Positions 5,767-12,149 of a DNA stretch of 12,149 bases are shown here, piece by piece (the first letter of the stretch is position 1; each line of letters starts with the position of its first letter). The stretch lies in assembly GCA_018400335.1 (NCBI GenBank), contig JAGYMT010000022.1, positions 1-12,149 on the forward strand. The letters run 5' to 3'. The notes under the pieces are model-generated. The model did no database searches. It was not told the DNA's origin and saw only the letters and a program-made list of their open reading frames with translations. Made by a program: the position numbers and the translations under genes. Source of the DNA: Kiritimatiellia bacterium (lineage in GTDB: Bacteria; Verrucomicrobiota; Kiritimatiellia; JAAZAB01).

Positions 5767-8468
5767 GACTCCTCCACCATACGCCATCGCCGTTCCGTGA
5801 TAACGTGGCAGACCCGCGGCAGAACACGCAAACGCTGGCTGACTAATTTTCCGCACGCCTCTTCTCCGTACTTGATACTCCCTTGCACAACTCGTTTCGC
5901 TACCGTCGCCCCGGCAAATCTTTTGAATTGATTTCGACAGATCGCGAGCAACGCCCGATCTCCCGACAAACGAGCGGCATATGCCAGCCCCTCCAGGGGG
6001 GTTCCGCCCTCCCCGCTCCCGGGACAGGATGTATACCGGAACACCTTGCGATCCGTATCCCACATTTCAGCGACAACCCAGCGCGCCAAGGCAATGATGG
6101 CGTCTTTCACAACCGGATCGCCGGTCAGGCAATGAAAGCGTTGCAGGCCGTCCAACAGGACTCCCATCATGAAGGCCGCTTCCCCGGTGTGCTTGGGAAA
6201 GCACTCGCAATGACCGCTAGTCAGCACGCGTCGGAAGCCGCCGTCTTTACGCTGACGCTCGATGATTTTCTCCACCAGCCCGGATGCCGCTTTCAAATAA
6301 CATGATCTACCGATGAACTGATAGCCGGCACAGAGAGCTATAAGATGCCAGCCAGCGTCCCGACCATCGGTGAAGACCCAGTTCCGCGTTCGCTCCGGAG
6401 CCGCCAAGTCGTCAAGGAGCAGGGTCGCAACCGCGCGCGCGCGCGGATCGCCGGTGATCCGTTCGTAAAGAAGCATGCCTTCCACCCAGGTATGCGAAAT
6501 CGAGACCCCAACGTCCCCATAGGCGCCGACACGATACTCCGCCGGATAGTAGGGGCCGCCGTGGCCCATCGAATGCATCAGTTGCCGGCCCGCGTGTGGA
6601 TGCGTCCCATGACAAGTGTCGACATCAAGCTGGTGACGAGCCGCGGCCAACCCCAGGCGCCGCAGAACAGGATCGCCCGTTGCCATGAAATTGACGAGAA
6701 ATCCGTAAGGCGTGTCGTATTCGTTATTTCCCCAGTTGTTAACGCGTTCGCCAAACCAGTCGCCATAACTGAAGAAACCAAACGCGCGCATGCGATTCTG
6801 ATTCTTGAGATAAGCTTCCGTCCAACGGCGCAAAGGTTCGCGGTACTCCGCGCGCCCGGCAAACGAAGGCGAGGTCTTTTCGAGCTGTCCGTCCATCCGG
6901 AGCGGAGCAATCAGATACGGGGGATTATCCAGACGATGCGCTTCATGGAGCAAGGCGGAAGAACGTTTCCGCGGATCGGTCTGCCACGCGCTGAAATGCC
7001 GGCGACTCATTCCCGCCCGTAATTTATAGCGGCCGTCTTCGATAAAGAATTGGTTGCGCACGCGATATTCATCATCCGCGTCAAGAACGACACTATCGGC
7101 GGGAGGCAGCAGGTCCAGCCGCAGATTATCATCATCCGCGTCAATGGCGATAGGCGCCGACCAGGCCATGTCCTGCACGGCGAATTGGACGCCGTTCCAT
7201 AGCAGCGAATGCGGCAAGCCCGGCGGACGCGGAGTCAGCAGCTTCTCCGTGTGAAAGCACGCGCGGAAACGCCCTTTGCATGTTTTCAAGGAACCGTCCG
7301 CGCCGATCGCGCGAAGAGAGTCACGCTCCGACTTCATGGCTTCAACGCGCAGGCCATAACGGCGCGGACACGCAAACGGCTCCGTCACGTGAATTTCAAT
7401 CAAATGCTCAAGGTCAACGCGGGTTGATTCAGCGACTAAATGCAAGCGTGTCGAATGAAGGAACTCGCCATAATCGAAACAAGCCTCAACGCAAACTTCA
7501 AATGGCGTGAAAGCCGTCAACGTCAACTTTCCCTTTGTTTCGAGCAGTTGACCGGCGCCTGTCTCGATAACCGGATGGAAACACCAGCTCCGCTCGTTCC
7601 TGCTCACGCAAAAAGCATTGTGCCGGAGCTCCACGGACCATGAAGAAATAGAATCCTTCAGCGTGATTTTGCCGGGCGTTGACTTTAGCATAAACCGCGG
7701 GTTTTCCGTGAGGCGTCGATGCCCGATCCCGGAAGAAGGCGGAATAGCGGTAATTTCGCGCTTGCGGCCAACCCTGCCGTCAACGTACACCGCGACCGTG
7801 TTTGAATGCGGCAACGGAGCCCAGGGTAATTCGCGTTTGCCGCACCTCAAAACCGTGCCTTCAGGCCAAGGCGCGGGGACGGGAAGTCGCAACACTTCCC
7901 GGGACAGCGCAAAGCCACCCGGATTATAAAGAAGACACTTCCTCAAAGGCAAATGCCTCACGACTTTCGCCTCCCGGCTAACGCGGCGGGGGCGAATGCG
8001 TTGCGCCCGTTTCATTGGAGCTTCGCCGAGAAAAACCAATCCCTCAAGGGCCTGACGCGTACCGTCGCCATCAAAACGCAGCTCAAAGGTCTGCGCATAT
8101 TCCAAATCGAACGGTTTCCCGGAAAAATAGATTCTGCGCAGCCCATCTCCATGCCGGGTGGCAAGCCGAAACTGACACTTTCCTTGAATGAAAAAGTCGA
8201 AACTGAACATCGCATTCATGTCTTCGATCAGCACAAACCCGATATAAAAGCGGCCTGTTTTCGGAAACCAGTGCCACAGACACCCCGGCACCGCGCGCGC
8301 GCGCGCCGCTTCGTCGCGGGCACAGGCAAACAGGCTGTTGCCCAGGTTGTACTGAACGCAGAATCCATCCTGGCGCGTAAAGGCCGGCGCGGAGATGAAA
8401 TGACACAGGGGATCGTCCAAGATAGCGACGATCCTTCTCTCCCCTTCGATTATCGCGCCTCTATTCAT
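5763..8468 (-). CDS. PcRGLX/YetA-like (PL26-type) exo-rhamnogalacturonan lyase-like protein
   Basis: A 901-residue protein without a signal peptide, so probably cytoplasmic. Residues about 20-150 form a beta-rich domain with no clear family (W-H-W-F-P-K-T-G-R-F-Y-I-G-F). Residues about 170-480 look like the RIFT-barrel and beta-sandwich region of PcRGLX/YetA proteins. The C-terminal alpha/alpha toroid (about 500-850) has the diagnostic strings N-N-W-G-N-N-E-Y-D-T-P-Y-G-F (577-590), H-Q-L-D-V-D-T-C-H (612-620), H-S-M-G-H-G-G (632-638) and H-T-W-V-E-G-M (659-665). The fungal founder PcRGLX cleaves rhamnogalacturonan I from chain ends by beta-elimination; the substrate here is inferred. The start ATG at 8468 overlaps the oxidoreductase stop (TAATG), with GAAGG nine bases upstream, and its TGA overlaps the next start (ATGA). 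Tight coupling indicates one operon. The actual activity could be another toroid-fold hydrolase or lyase. Confidence 0.75.
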   Translation of the reverse strand: MNRGAIIEGERRIVAILDDPLCHFISAPAFTRQDGFCVQYNLGNSLFACARDEAARARAVPGCLWHWFPKTGRFYIGFVLIEDMNAMFSFDFFIQGKCQFRLATRHGDGLRRIYFSGKPFDLEYAQTFELRFDGDGTRQALEGLVFLGEAPMKRAQRIRPRRVSREAKVVRHLPLRKCLLYNPGGFALSREVLRLPVPAPWPEGTVLRCGKRELPWAPLPHSNTVAVYVDGRVGRKREITAIPPSSGIGHRRLTENPRFMLKSTPGKITLKDSISSWSVELRHNAFCVSRNERSWCFHPVIETGAGQLLETKGKLTLTAFTPFEVCVEACFDYGEFLHSTRLHLVAESTRVDLEHLIEIHVTEPFACPRRYGLRVEAMKSERDSLRAIGADGSLKTCKGRFRACFHTEKLLTPRPPGLPHSLLWNGVQFAVQDMAWSAPIAIDADDDNLRLDLLPPADSVVLDADDEYRVRNQFFIEDGRYKLRAGMSRRHFSAWQTDPRKRSSALLHEAHRLDNPPYLIAPLRMDGQLEKTSPSFAGRAEYREPLRRWTEAYLKNQNRMRAFGFFSYGDWFGERVNNWGNNEYDTPYGFLVNFMATGDPVLRRLGLAAARHQLDVDTCHGTHPHAGRQLMHSMGHGGPYYPAEYRVGAYGDVGVSISHTWVEGMLLYERITGDPRARAVATLLLDDLAAPERTRNWVFTDGRDAGWHLIALCAGYQFIGRSCYLKAASGLVEKIIERQRKDGGFRRVLTSGHCECFPKHTGEAAFMMGVLLDGLQRFHCLTGDPVVKDAIIALARWVVAEMWDTDRKVFRYTSCPGSGEGGTPLEGLAYAARLSGDRALLAICRNQFKRFAGATVAKRVVQGSIKYGEEACGKLVSQRLRVLPRVCHVITERRWRMVEES
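5769..5775 (-). promoter_or_regulatory. Ribosome binding site of the truncated hydrolase-like gene
   Basis: GGAGGAG on the minus strand lies inside the end of the lyase gene. The gap is two bases to the ATG at 5766 and five to the ATG at 5763, so the second ATG may be used. It is the strongest Shine-Dalgarno sequence I found in the window and shows that the downstream frame was once translated. Confidence 0.7.
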
Positions 8469-9808
8469 TATTTAGCGCCTTCAGCGGGTTCGACATCCAG
8501 AACAATGCGCACCGGCCGGCCTGTCGCGATGGATTGATTGGCCGCCGCGCCGATCGCCGTGCTTTGAGCCCCGTGCACGGCGCTGGCGAAACTGTTTAAT
8601 TCATCCTTCTCCGGATAAAGATCCGCAAGCGCCGCGGCGAAGATGTGCGCATCCCCTCCCCCGTGGCCCTCGGCGATGTTCGGCACGTTCACTCGGTAAT
8701 CGTCGCCGGTGTGAGGCATTACATGAATCGAGTACTCCGACGGCCAGTCGGTGATGCGTTCCCCCTTCCCCTTGAGCAGCGCGCCATCCTTCCCGACAAT
8801 CTGGAACCGCGTTTGCCAGCCGGGGTTCGGTTTGTTGTCGGTTATCTTGCTTTCCAATCGCCCGCCAGCGCCATTGACGGCCACATTCCAACCCTCAAAT
8901 GGAACAGACGCATTCAAGCTGTAGGTGAGCAATCCTCCCTGCCGATAGCGGACCATGACCGACATCGTGTCGGGAATGTCCACCTCGTCGCCAAACGGGC
9001 AGTAGTCTCGGATGTAGTCGCGCACGCCACCGACACGGTAGCCAAGCTCGCGACTCAACTTATCGTCGTCTTTAACCGCGCACACATCCGTATACCACTC
9101 GCATGACTTAGCGTGGCGGCAGGTTGAGCAGCGCTCGCCCTGGTAAGGGTTCTTACCCGGACCAAAGAAGCGCTGCTCGCCAAAAGCGAACACGGTTTCG
9201 GGAACGTCGTTCATCCACCAGTTGACCAGATCGAAATGATGGCTGGCCTTTGTCACGAGCAAGCCGCCGGAATTCTCCATTTTTCGATGCCATCGGCGAA
9301 AATAGCTGCCGCCGTGTCCCTTGTAGTCCAGGTACCAGGTCAGGTCAATGGAAACCGGCTTGCCAATGGCATTTCTTCTCAGCAATTCACAGACACGGGT
9401 ACATAACGGGACAAAACGATAGTTAAAACCCATGAATATCTTGCGGCCGCTGCGTCGTTCGGCATCGAGAATGGCAACGGCATCCTCCATTGTGATACAA
9501 AGCGGTTTTTCCGTAACCACATCGCAACCGGCCGTCAATGCCTTGACGATGTGTTCGCGGTGGAATTTCTCAGGTGACACCACGATGACCATATCCGGCT
9601 TGACTTCGGCAAGCATACGGTCGTATTCCTTAAAAACCGCGGCATTCGTGTTGTACGCCTCGTTGACATCCCGGCAGCGATCCAGATTCAAATCGCACAA
9701 ACCGGCCAGTTCGGCTGAGTCAGGATGCTTTTTGACTATTCCTGAAATCCAACAGTGCGCGCGATTACCGATACCAACCACCGCGCAGCGTTTTCTTTGT
9801 TTTACCAT
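8468..9808 (-). CDS. Gfo/Idh/MocA-family NAD(P)-dependent oxidoreductase
   Basis: A 446-residue cytoplasmic enzyme. The Rossmann fold starts at residue 8 with V-G-I-G-N-R-A (11-17). E-K-P (100-102) is the family signature after the nucleotide domain, and K-A-S-H-H-F-D (187-193) carries the catalytic-type lysine and histidine. Between about 215 and 275 is an insert with C227, C230, C236, C243 and C270, a possible metal site. The family oxidises or reduces sugars, or cuts glycosidic bonds through a 3-keto intermediate (GH109/GH179-like members). The start at 9808 is chosen because AAGGAGA lies five bases upstream; the frame itself is open to 9874. The stop TAA overlaps the lyase start. Its place between a hydrolase-like gene and a lyase suggests it handles a sugar released from the same polymer. 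The exact substrate is unknown. Confidence 0.9.
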   Translation of the reverse strand: MVKQRKRCAVVGIGNRAHCWISGIVKKHPDSAELAGLCDLNLDRCRDVNEAYNTNAAVFKEYDRMLAEVKPDMVIVVSPEKFHREHIVKALTAGCDVVTEKPLCITMEDAVAILDAERRSGRKIFMGFNYRFVPLCTRVCELLRRNAIGKPVSIDLTWYLDYKGHGGSYFRRWHRKMENSGGLLVTKASHHFDLVNWWMNDVPETVFAFGEQRFFGPGKNPYQGERCSTCRHAKSCEWYTDVCAVKDDDKLSRELGYRVGGVRDYIRDYCPFGDEVDIPDTMSVMVRYRQGGLLTYSLNASVPFEGWNVAVNGAGGRLESKITDNKPNPGWQTRFQIVGKDGALLKGKGERITDWPSEYSIHVMPHTGDDYRVNVPNIAEGHGGGDAHIFAAALADLYPEKDELNSFASAVHGAQSTAIGAAANQSIATGRPVRIVLDVEPAEGAK

Positions 9809-9812
9809 ATCA

Positions 9813-9819
9813 TCTCCTT
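9813..9819 (-). promoter_or_regulatory. Ribosome binding site of the oxidoreductase gene
   Basis: AAGGAGA on the minus strand ends four bases before the ATG at 9808 (AAGGAGA-TGAT-ATG). It decides the start over the in-frame upstream candidate at 9874. Confidence 0.8.
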
Positions 9820-9820
9820 G

Positions 9821-9832
9821 TGTTGTGCAACA
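9821..9832. promoter_or_regulatory. Small palindrome, possible operator
   Basis: TGTTGTGCAACA has perfect five-base arms (TGTTG/CAACA) around a two-base centre. It directly precedes the ribosome binding site of the oxidoreductase gene. LacI-type sugar regulators often bind T-T-G-x-x-C-A-A cores, so it could be an operator or roadblock site. A 10-bp match can also be chance. Confidence 0.3.
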
Positions 9833-9835
9833 CTG

Positions 9836-9881
9836 AAAAAACCGACACGCAGGAGTTGGCATGCAGCCAAGCATCCTTGCG
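9836..9881 (-). terminator. Hairpin plus T-run between the hydrolase-like gene and the oxidoreductase gene
   Basis: On the minus strand, CGCAAGGA (9881-9874) pairs with TCCTGCG (9854-9848), with one bulged A. Inside it TTGGC (9870-9866) pairs with GCCAA (9860-9856). Six bases later comes a run of six T (9841-9836). The layout is like an intrinsic terminator or attenuator, although the six-base gap before the T-run is longer than usual. It may lower expression of the downstream enzymes relative to the hydrolase-like gene. Confidence 0.4.
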
Positions 9882-9899
9882 GGCGCCCCAAATCGCCTC

Positions 9900-12149
9900 T
9901 CATCGTAACGGTTGTTTTTCTTCCGTCAACCGAAAGATTGCAACATCGTCGACATCCACGTATTGGTCGTTCCCGCCGAAAAAACAGGCTGTGCCGATCG
10001 AGCATCCCGCCGCCTTCGCCGAGTGTTCGAATTCACCCGAGCCGACGGTGATCGCGTCAAACAGAATCGTGTGCCGCCTGCCCGCCACCCGGATCGTGAC
10101 ATCATGCCACTGCGCGTCAGCGCCGATTCCAGCCTGCCAGGCTGCCGCGATTTTCCAAGCGTCACTGACTCCCGGTTTTCCGATCATTTGCACGGGATCG
10201 ACCATCCACACCGGCGCGGCGGTCGGCAGTGGTTGGCCAATGTCGATTCGGGTCTCAAACCCCGAACCGCCCCGGTCGGGATCCCCGGATATCCCGTACC
10301 GGACGATCAGCAGGGCACGGGTTTTTCCGAGGCCCAGAACGGGCGATGATATCCGCATCCGAAAGCGCAATTCAAAGTCGGAAAACTCCTGGCAGCGAGA
10401 GGTCAACGGATCCGAAACCATGCGTAAAAATCGTTTGCTCCGGCCAAAACGCAGGACGTGGTTGCCGACGTCGAAAGGGTCTTCGACCACCATCTCGGAA
10501 TCGGGGCGAACGGCAAAAAAGGATAGGTGGATACCCCTCTCGAAATCGTCGGCAAGGGCGGCGTGCTCGGGCAGTGGCGGTGGTAGCAAATCCGGTCTTT
10601 CCGCCGCCAGCAGGAGGCGTGTGCCGTACGGTTCGGACAAGGGTATTTCAACAGCCCCCGTCGCGTTGCCGGAAAACGTTTCACGGGTGCGGACATCGAG
10701 AAAATGCGGCATGGACGGCACTGTGACGGCGGCGGACACCATACCCGGGCGATAGCTTTGGAGAACCACCATTGCCTGTCCCGCCGCCGGTTTCCTGAGC
10801 AGCAGCCATTTGACGTCGTCATTCGTCACATGCATCTTAGGCTGCTCATCCCAGTAGTTTCCCACCTCGACATCCGCGGACCCATAGCCGAACGCTTCCA
10901 ATTGTTTCGTATGCCACGCCCCGACTCTGGTATCCCGGGCGGTGCGACCTCGCATTTCGTGTACGGCACACATTCCCCAGTCTGACATGTAGGCCATCAT
11001 CTTCTGTTTGCTCTGGGTGTAGAAATCATGTTCTCGCCGGTTGAGCAAGGGGCACAGCGTAAAGGCAATTGATCCGCTTTGGCGCGACATGTTGACCGCG
11101 CGGACATAGTCCGACGGCCAGGGCCGGGGAAGTCCAGTTTCGTCGTGGGTTCCCGGCCGGAAAGTCGCCTCATTGTCGAGAGTGGCCGTTGTCCAGGCTG
11201 ACCAGGGCAGCACCTTCGTGTTCGTCATATGAAACGTCAGATCGACCGGCGTTCCCTCCTCCGTGACGGACCTGGCCAGCTTCCACATGCGTCGGTAGTA
11301 ATCTCTTCTTTCCAAGATCGGGTTGGCGAAGATCATGGCGCCCAGCGGCCCTCTCCACGCCGTAGCGTTAGAGGGGTTACGACTGCGCTGTGGGAATGTG
11401 TTGTCAAAATAGAGGCTGACGCCCCGGCGGTTGAATTCCCTGGCGTAATAGAGGCAGAAATCCTGGTAGCTTGACGCGCTGGTGGTGAACGGATGATCGG
11501 AAGGCTGAAAGCGGTTGAATTCCTCGCTGGACCATTCATCCTGAAAGATCTGCCACTCGGGCTGACGGTTGAGGGTGATATGCTCCTCGAAATAGCAGCC
11601 TGAACGTTTGCCCTGCGTCATCCGGTTGGCGAAATTGATCTGGGCGTCCAGCCATGGCCAGTTGCCCAACACCTGCCAATCGTTCCACGTTCTTTCGGAC
11701 GCCTTTTGAGTGAACCACTCCACATCCACCCGTCCGGTTTTGCCGGCCTCGACGATCTTGTCGACGATGGTGAAGTCCCGGTTGTCAGGATACTTGCTGC
11801 TGCACAAATAGCCGCCCCAGCAGACGACAGGGCCTATCCCTGTCGCGACCTCCGCGACGCGCCACGCCTCGGGCATGGGTTTGGCCGGACTCGCCTGGAT
11901 GCCGCAGCGTATCTCGGTCGGATCGGTCACAATGACGGAAGACTGGATCATCTCGATCCGCAAGACGACGGCGTCCCCCTCCCGGTGCAGGGTCTGCAAC
12001 GGTTTTCCACGGGTCACAAACCCGCGATCCGAGCCGGCAAACCACGCCAGCCCCCGCTCTTCAGCCCCCAGCCAGATGTAGGGAACAAGGGGGAATTCTC
12101 CTCTGTTACCGCCATGCCGGTTGACGGATCGGGAGTCCCACAGCAGAAC
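9900..12149 (-). CDS. Glycoside-hydrolase-like protein with C-terminal LamG-like domain (5' partial)
   Basis: The frame is open from the right edge to TGA 9900-9902, giving 749 residues with the N-terminus missing. The GTG at 12017 is not the start: the 44 upstream codons are in frame and carry P-Y-I-W-L-G-A-E-E-R-G-L-A-W-F-A, a segment I associate with DUF6067/GH123-like proteins. The middle (about 100-440) looks like a TIM-barrel region, with F-Q-D-E-W (about 202-206) and G-V-S-L-Y-F-D-N-T-F-P (about 243-253) offering acidic residues for catalysis. A short beta domain follows (about 445-520). Residues about 534-744 resemble a concanavalin/LamG-like sandwich opening with D-D-F-E-R-G, often used for glycan binding. 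Whether it is exported cannot be seen because the signal region is outside. It heads the visible operon, 91 bp before the oxidoreductase start. Family assignment is from memory of motifs; substrate unknown. Confidence 0.75.
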   Translation of the reverse strand, partial: VLLWDSRSVNRHGGNRGEFPLVPYIWLGAEERGLAWFAGSDRGFVTRGKPLQTLHREGDAVVLRIEMIQSSVIVTDPTEIRCGIQASPAKPMPEAWRVAEVATGIGPVVCWGGYLCSSKYPDNRDFTIVDKIVEAGKTGRVDVEWFTQKASERTWNDWQVLGNWPWLDAQINFANRMTQGKRSGCYFEEHITLNRQPEWQIFQDEWSSEEFNRFQPSDHPFTTSASSYQDFCLYYAREFNRRGVSLYFDNTFPQRSRNPSNATAWRGPLGAMIFANPILERRDYYRRMWKLARSVTEEGTPVDLTFHMTNTKVLPWSAWTTATLDNEATFRPGTHDETGLPRPWPSDYVRAVNMSRQSGSIAFTLCPLLNRREHDFYTQSKQKMMAYMSDWGMCAVHEMRGRTARDTRVGAWHTKQLEAFGYGSADVEVGNYWDEQPKMHVTNDDVKWLLLRKPAAGQAMVVLQSYRPGMVSAAVTVPSMPHFLDVRTRETFSGNATGAVEIPLSEPYGTRLLLAAERPDLLPPPLPEHAALADDFERGIHLSFFAVRPDSEMVVEDPFDVGNHVLRFGRSKRFLRMVSDPLTSRCQEFSDFELRFRMRISSPVLGLGKTRALLIVRYGISGDPDRGGSGFETRIDIGQPLPTAAPVWMVDPVQMIGKPGVSDAWKIAAAWQAGIGADAQWHDVTIRVAGRRHTILFDAITVGSGEFEHSAKAAGCSIGTACFFGGNDQYVDVDDVAIFRLTEEKQPLR

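Noticed and set aside
6345..7022. 225-codon plus-strand open frame antisense to the lyase
   Set aside because: It has no motifs and no convincing ribosome binding site, and it fully overlaps the conserved toroid domain of the lyase.
7069..7144. 16-bp direct repeat (copies at 7069-7084 and 7129-7144)
   Set aside because: Both copies encode D-A-D-D peptides in the lyase and are probably codon-level coincidence.
9820..10755. 311-codon plus-strand open frame antisense to the hydrolase-like gene
   Set aside because: The translation is Ser/Arg/Pro-rich without recognisable domains, and the opposite strand carries a clear protein. It is a shadow frame of GC-rich coding sequence.

Overview
The window looks like a chromosomal segment of a polysaccharide-degrading bacterium of the PVC group, most likely Kiritimatiellota, Lentisphaerota or a related Verrucomicrobiota lineage. 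The reasons are the gene families: a secreted serine hydrolase with a long tail of D-Y-D-G-D-G repeats, an intracellular PcRGLX/YetA-like lyase, a Gfo/Idh/MocA oxidoreductase with a cysteine-rich insert, and a large glycoside-hydrolase-like protein. This taxonomic call is an inference from gene style, not from a marker gene. I saw no rRNA, tRNA, CRISPR array or intact insertion sequence.

Layout. Bases 1-2436 (minus) hold a secreted class C beta-lactamase-fold serine hydrolase that is open at the left edge, so its C-terminus lies outside. Between it and the next gene is a 38-codon scrap (2482-2598, minus) carrying a Walker A motif of the GspE/PilB/PilT type, probably a gene relic. A two-domain GNAT acetyltransferase follows (2634-3506, minus). 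It is divergent from prfC (peptide chain release factor 3, 3754-5391, plus). The 247 bp between these two starts hold candidate promoters in both directions and a 7-bp inverted repeat.

From 5377 to the right edge everything lies on the minus strand and reads as one carbohydrate-catabolism cluster. In transcription order it is: a glycoside-hydrolase-like protein open at the right edge (9900-12149); a 91-bp gap with a hairpin, a T-run and a small palindrome; a Gfo/Idh/MocA oxidoreductase (8468-9808); a PcRGLX/YetA-like polysaccharide lyase (5763-8468) that overlaps the oxidoreductase stop as TAATG; and a truncated sugar-hydrolase-like gene (5377-5766) that overlaps the lyase stop as ATGA. The truncated gene keeps a strong ribosome binding site and the N-terminal part of a barrel-like enzyme, then runs antisense into the last codons of prfC. 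This suggests a deletion or insertion scar. Next to the apparent break is a short motif resembling those that border REP-associated/IS200-like elements.

How the genes could work together: the hydrolase-like protein and the lyase would break down an acidic, perhaps rhamnogalacturonan-like, oligosaccharide. The oxidoreductase would act on a released sugar or on a glycosidic bond through a keto intermediate. No signal peptide is visible on the oxidoreductase or the lyase, so that part of the pathway is probably cytoplasmic. The GNAT and prfC genes are ordinary neighbours with no visible link to the sugar cluster.
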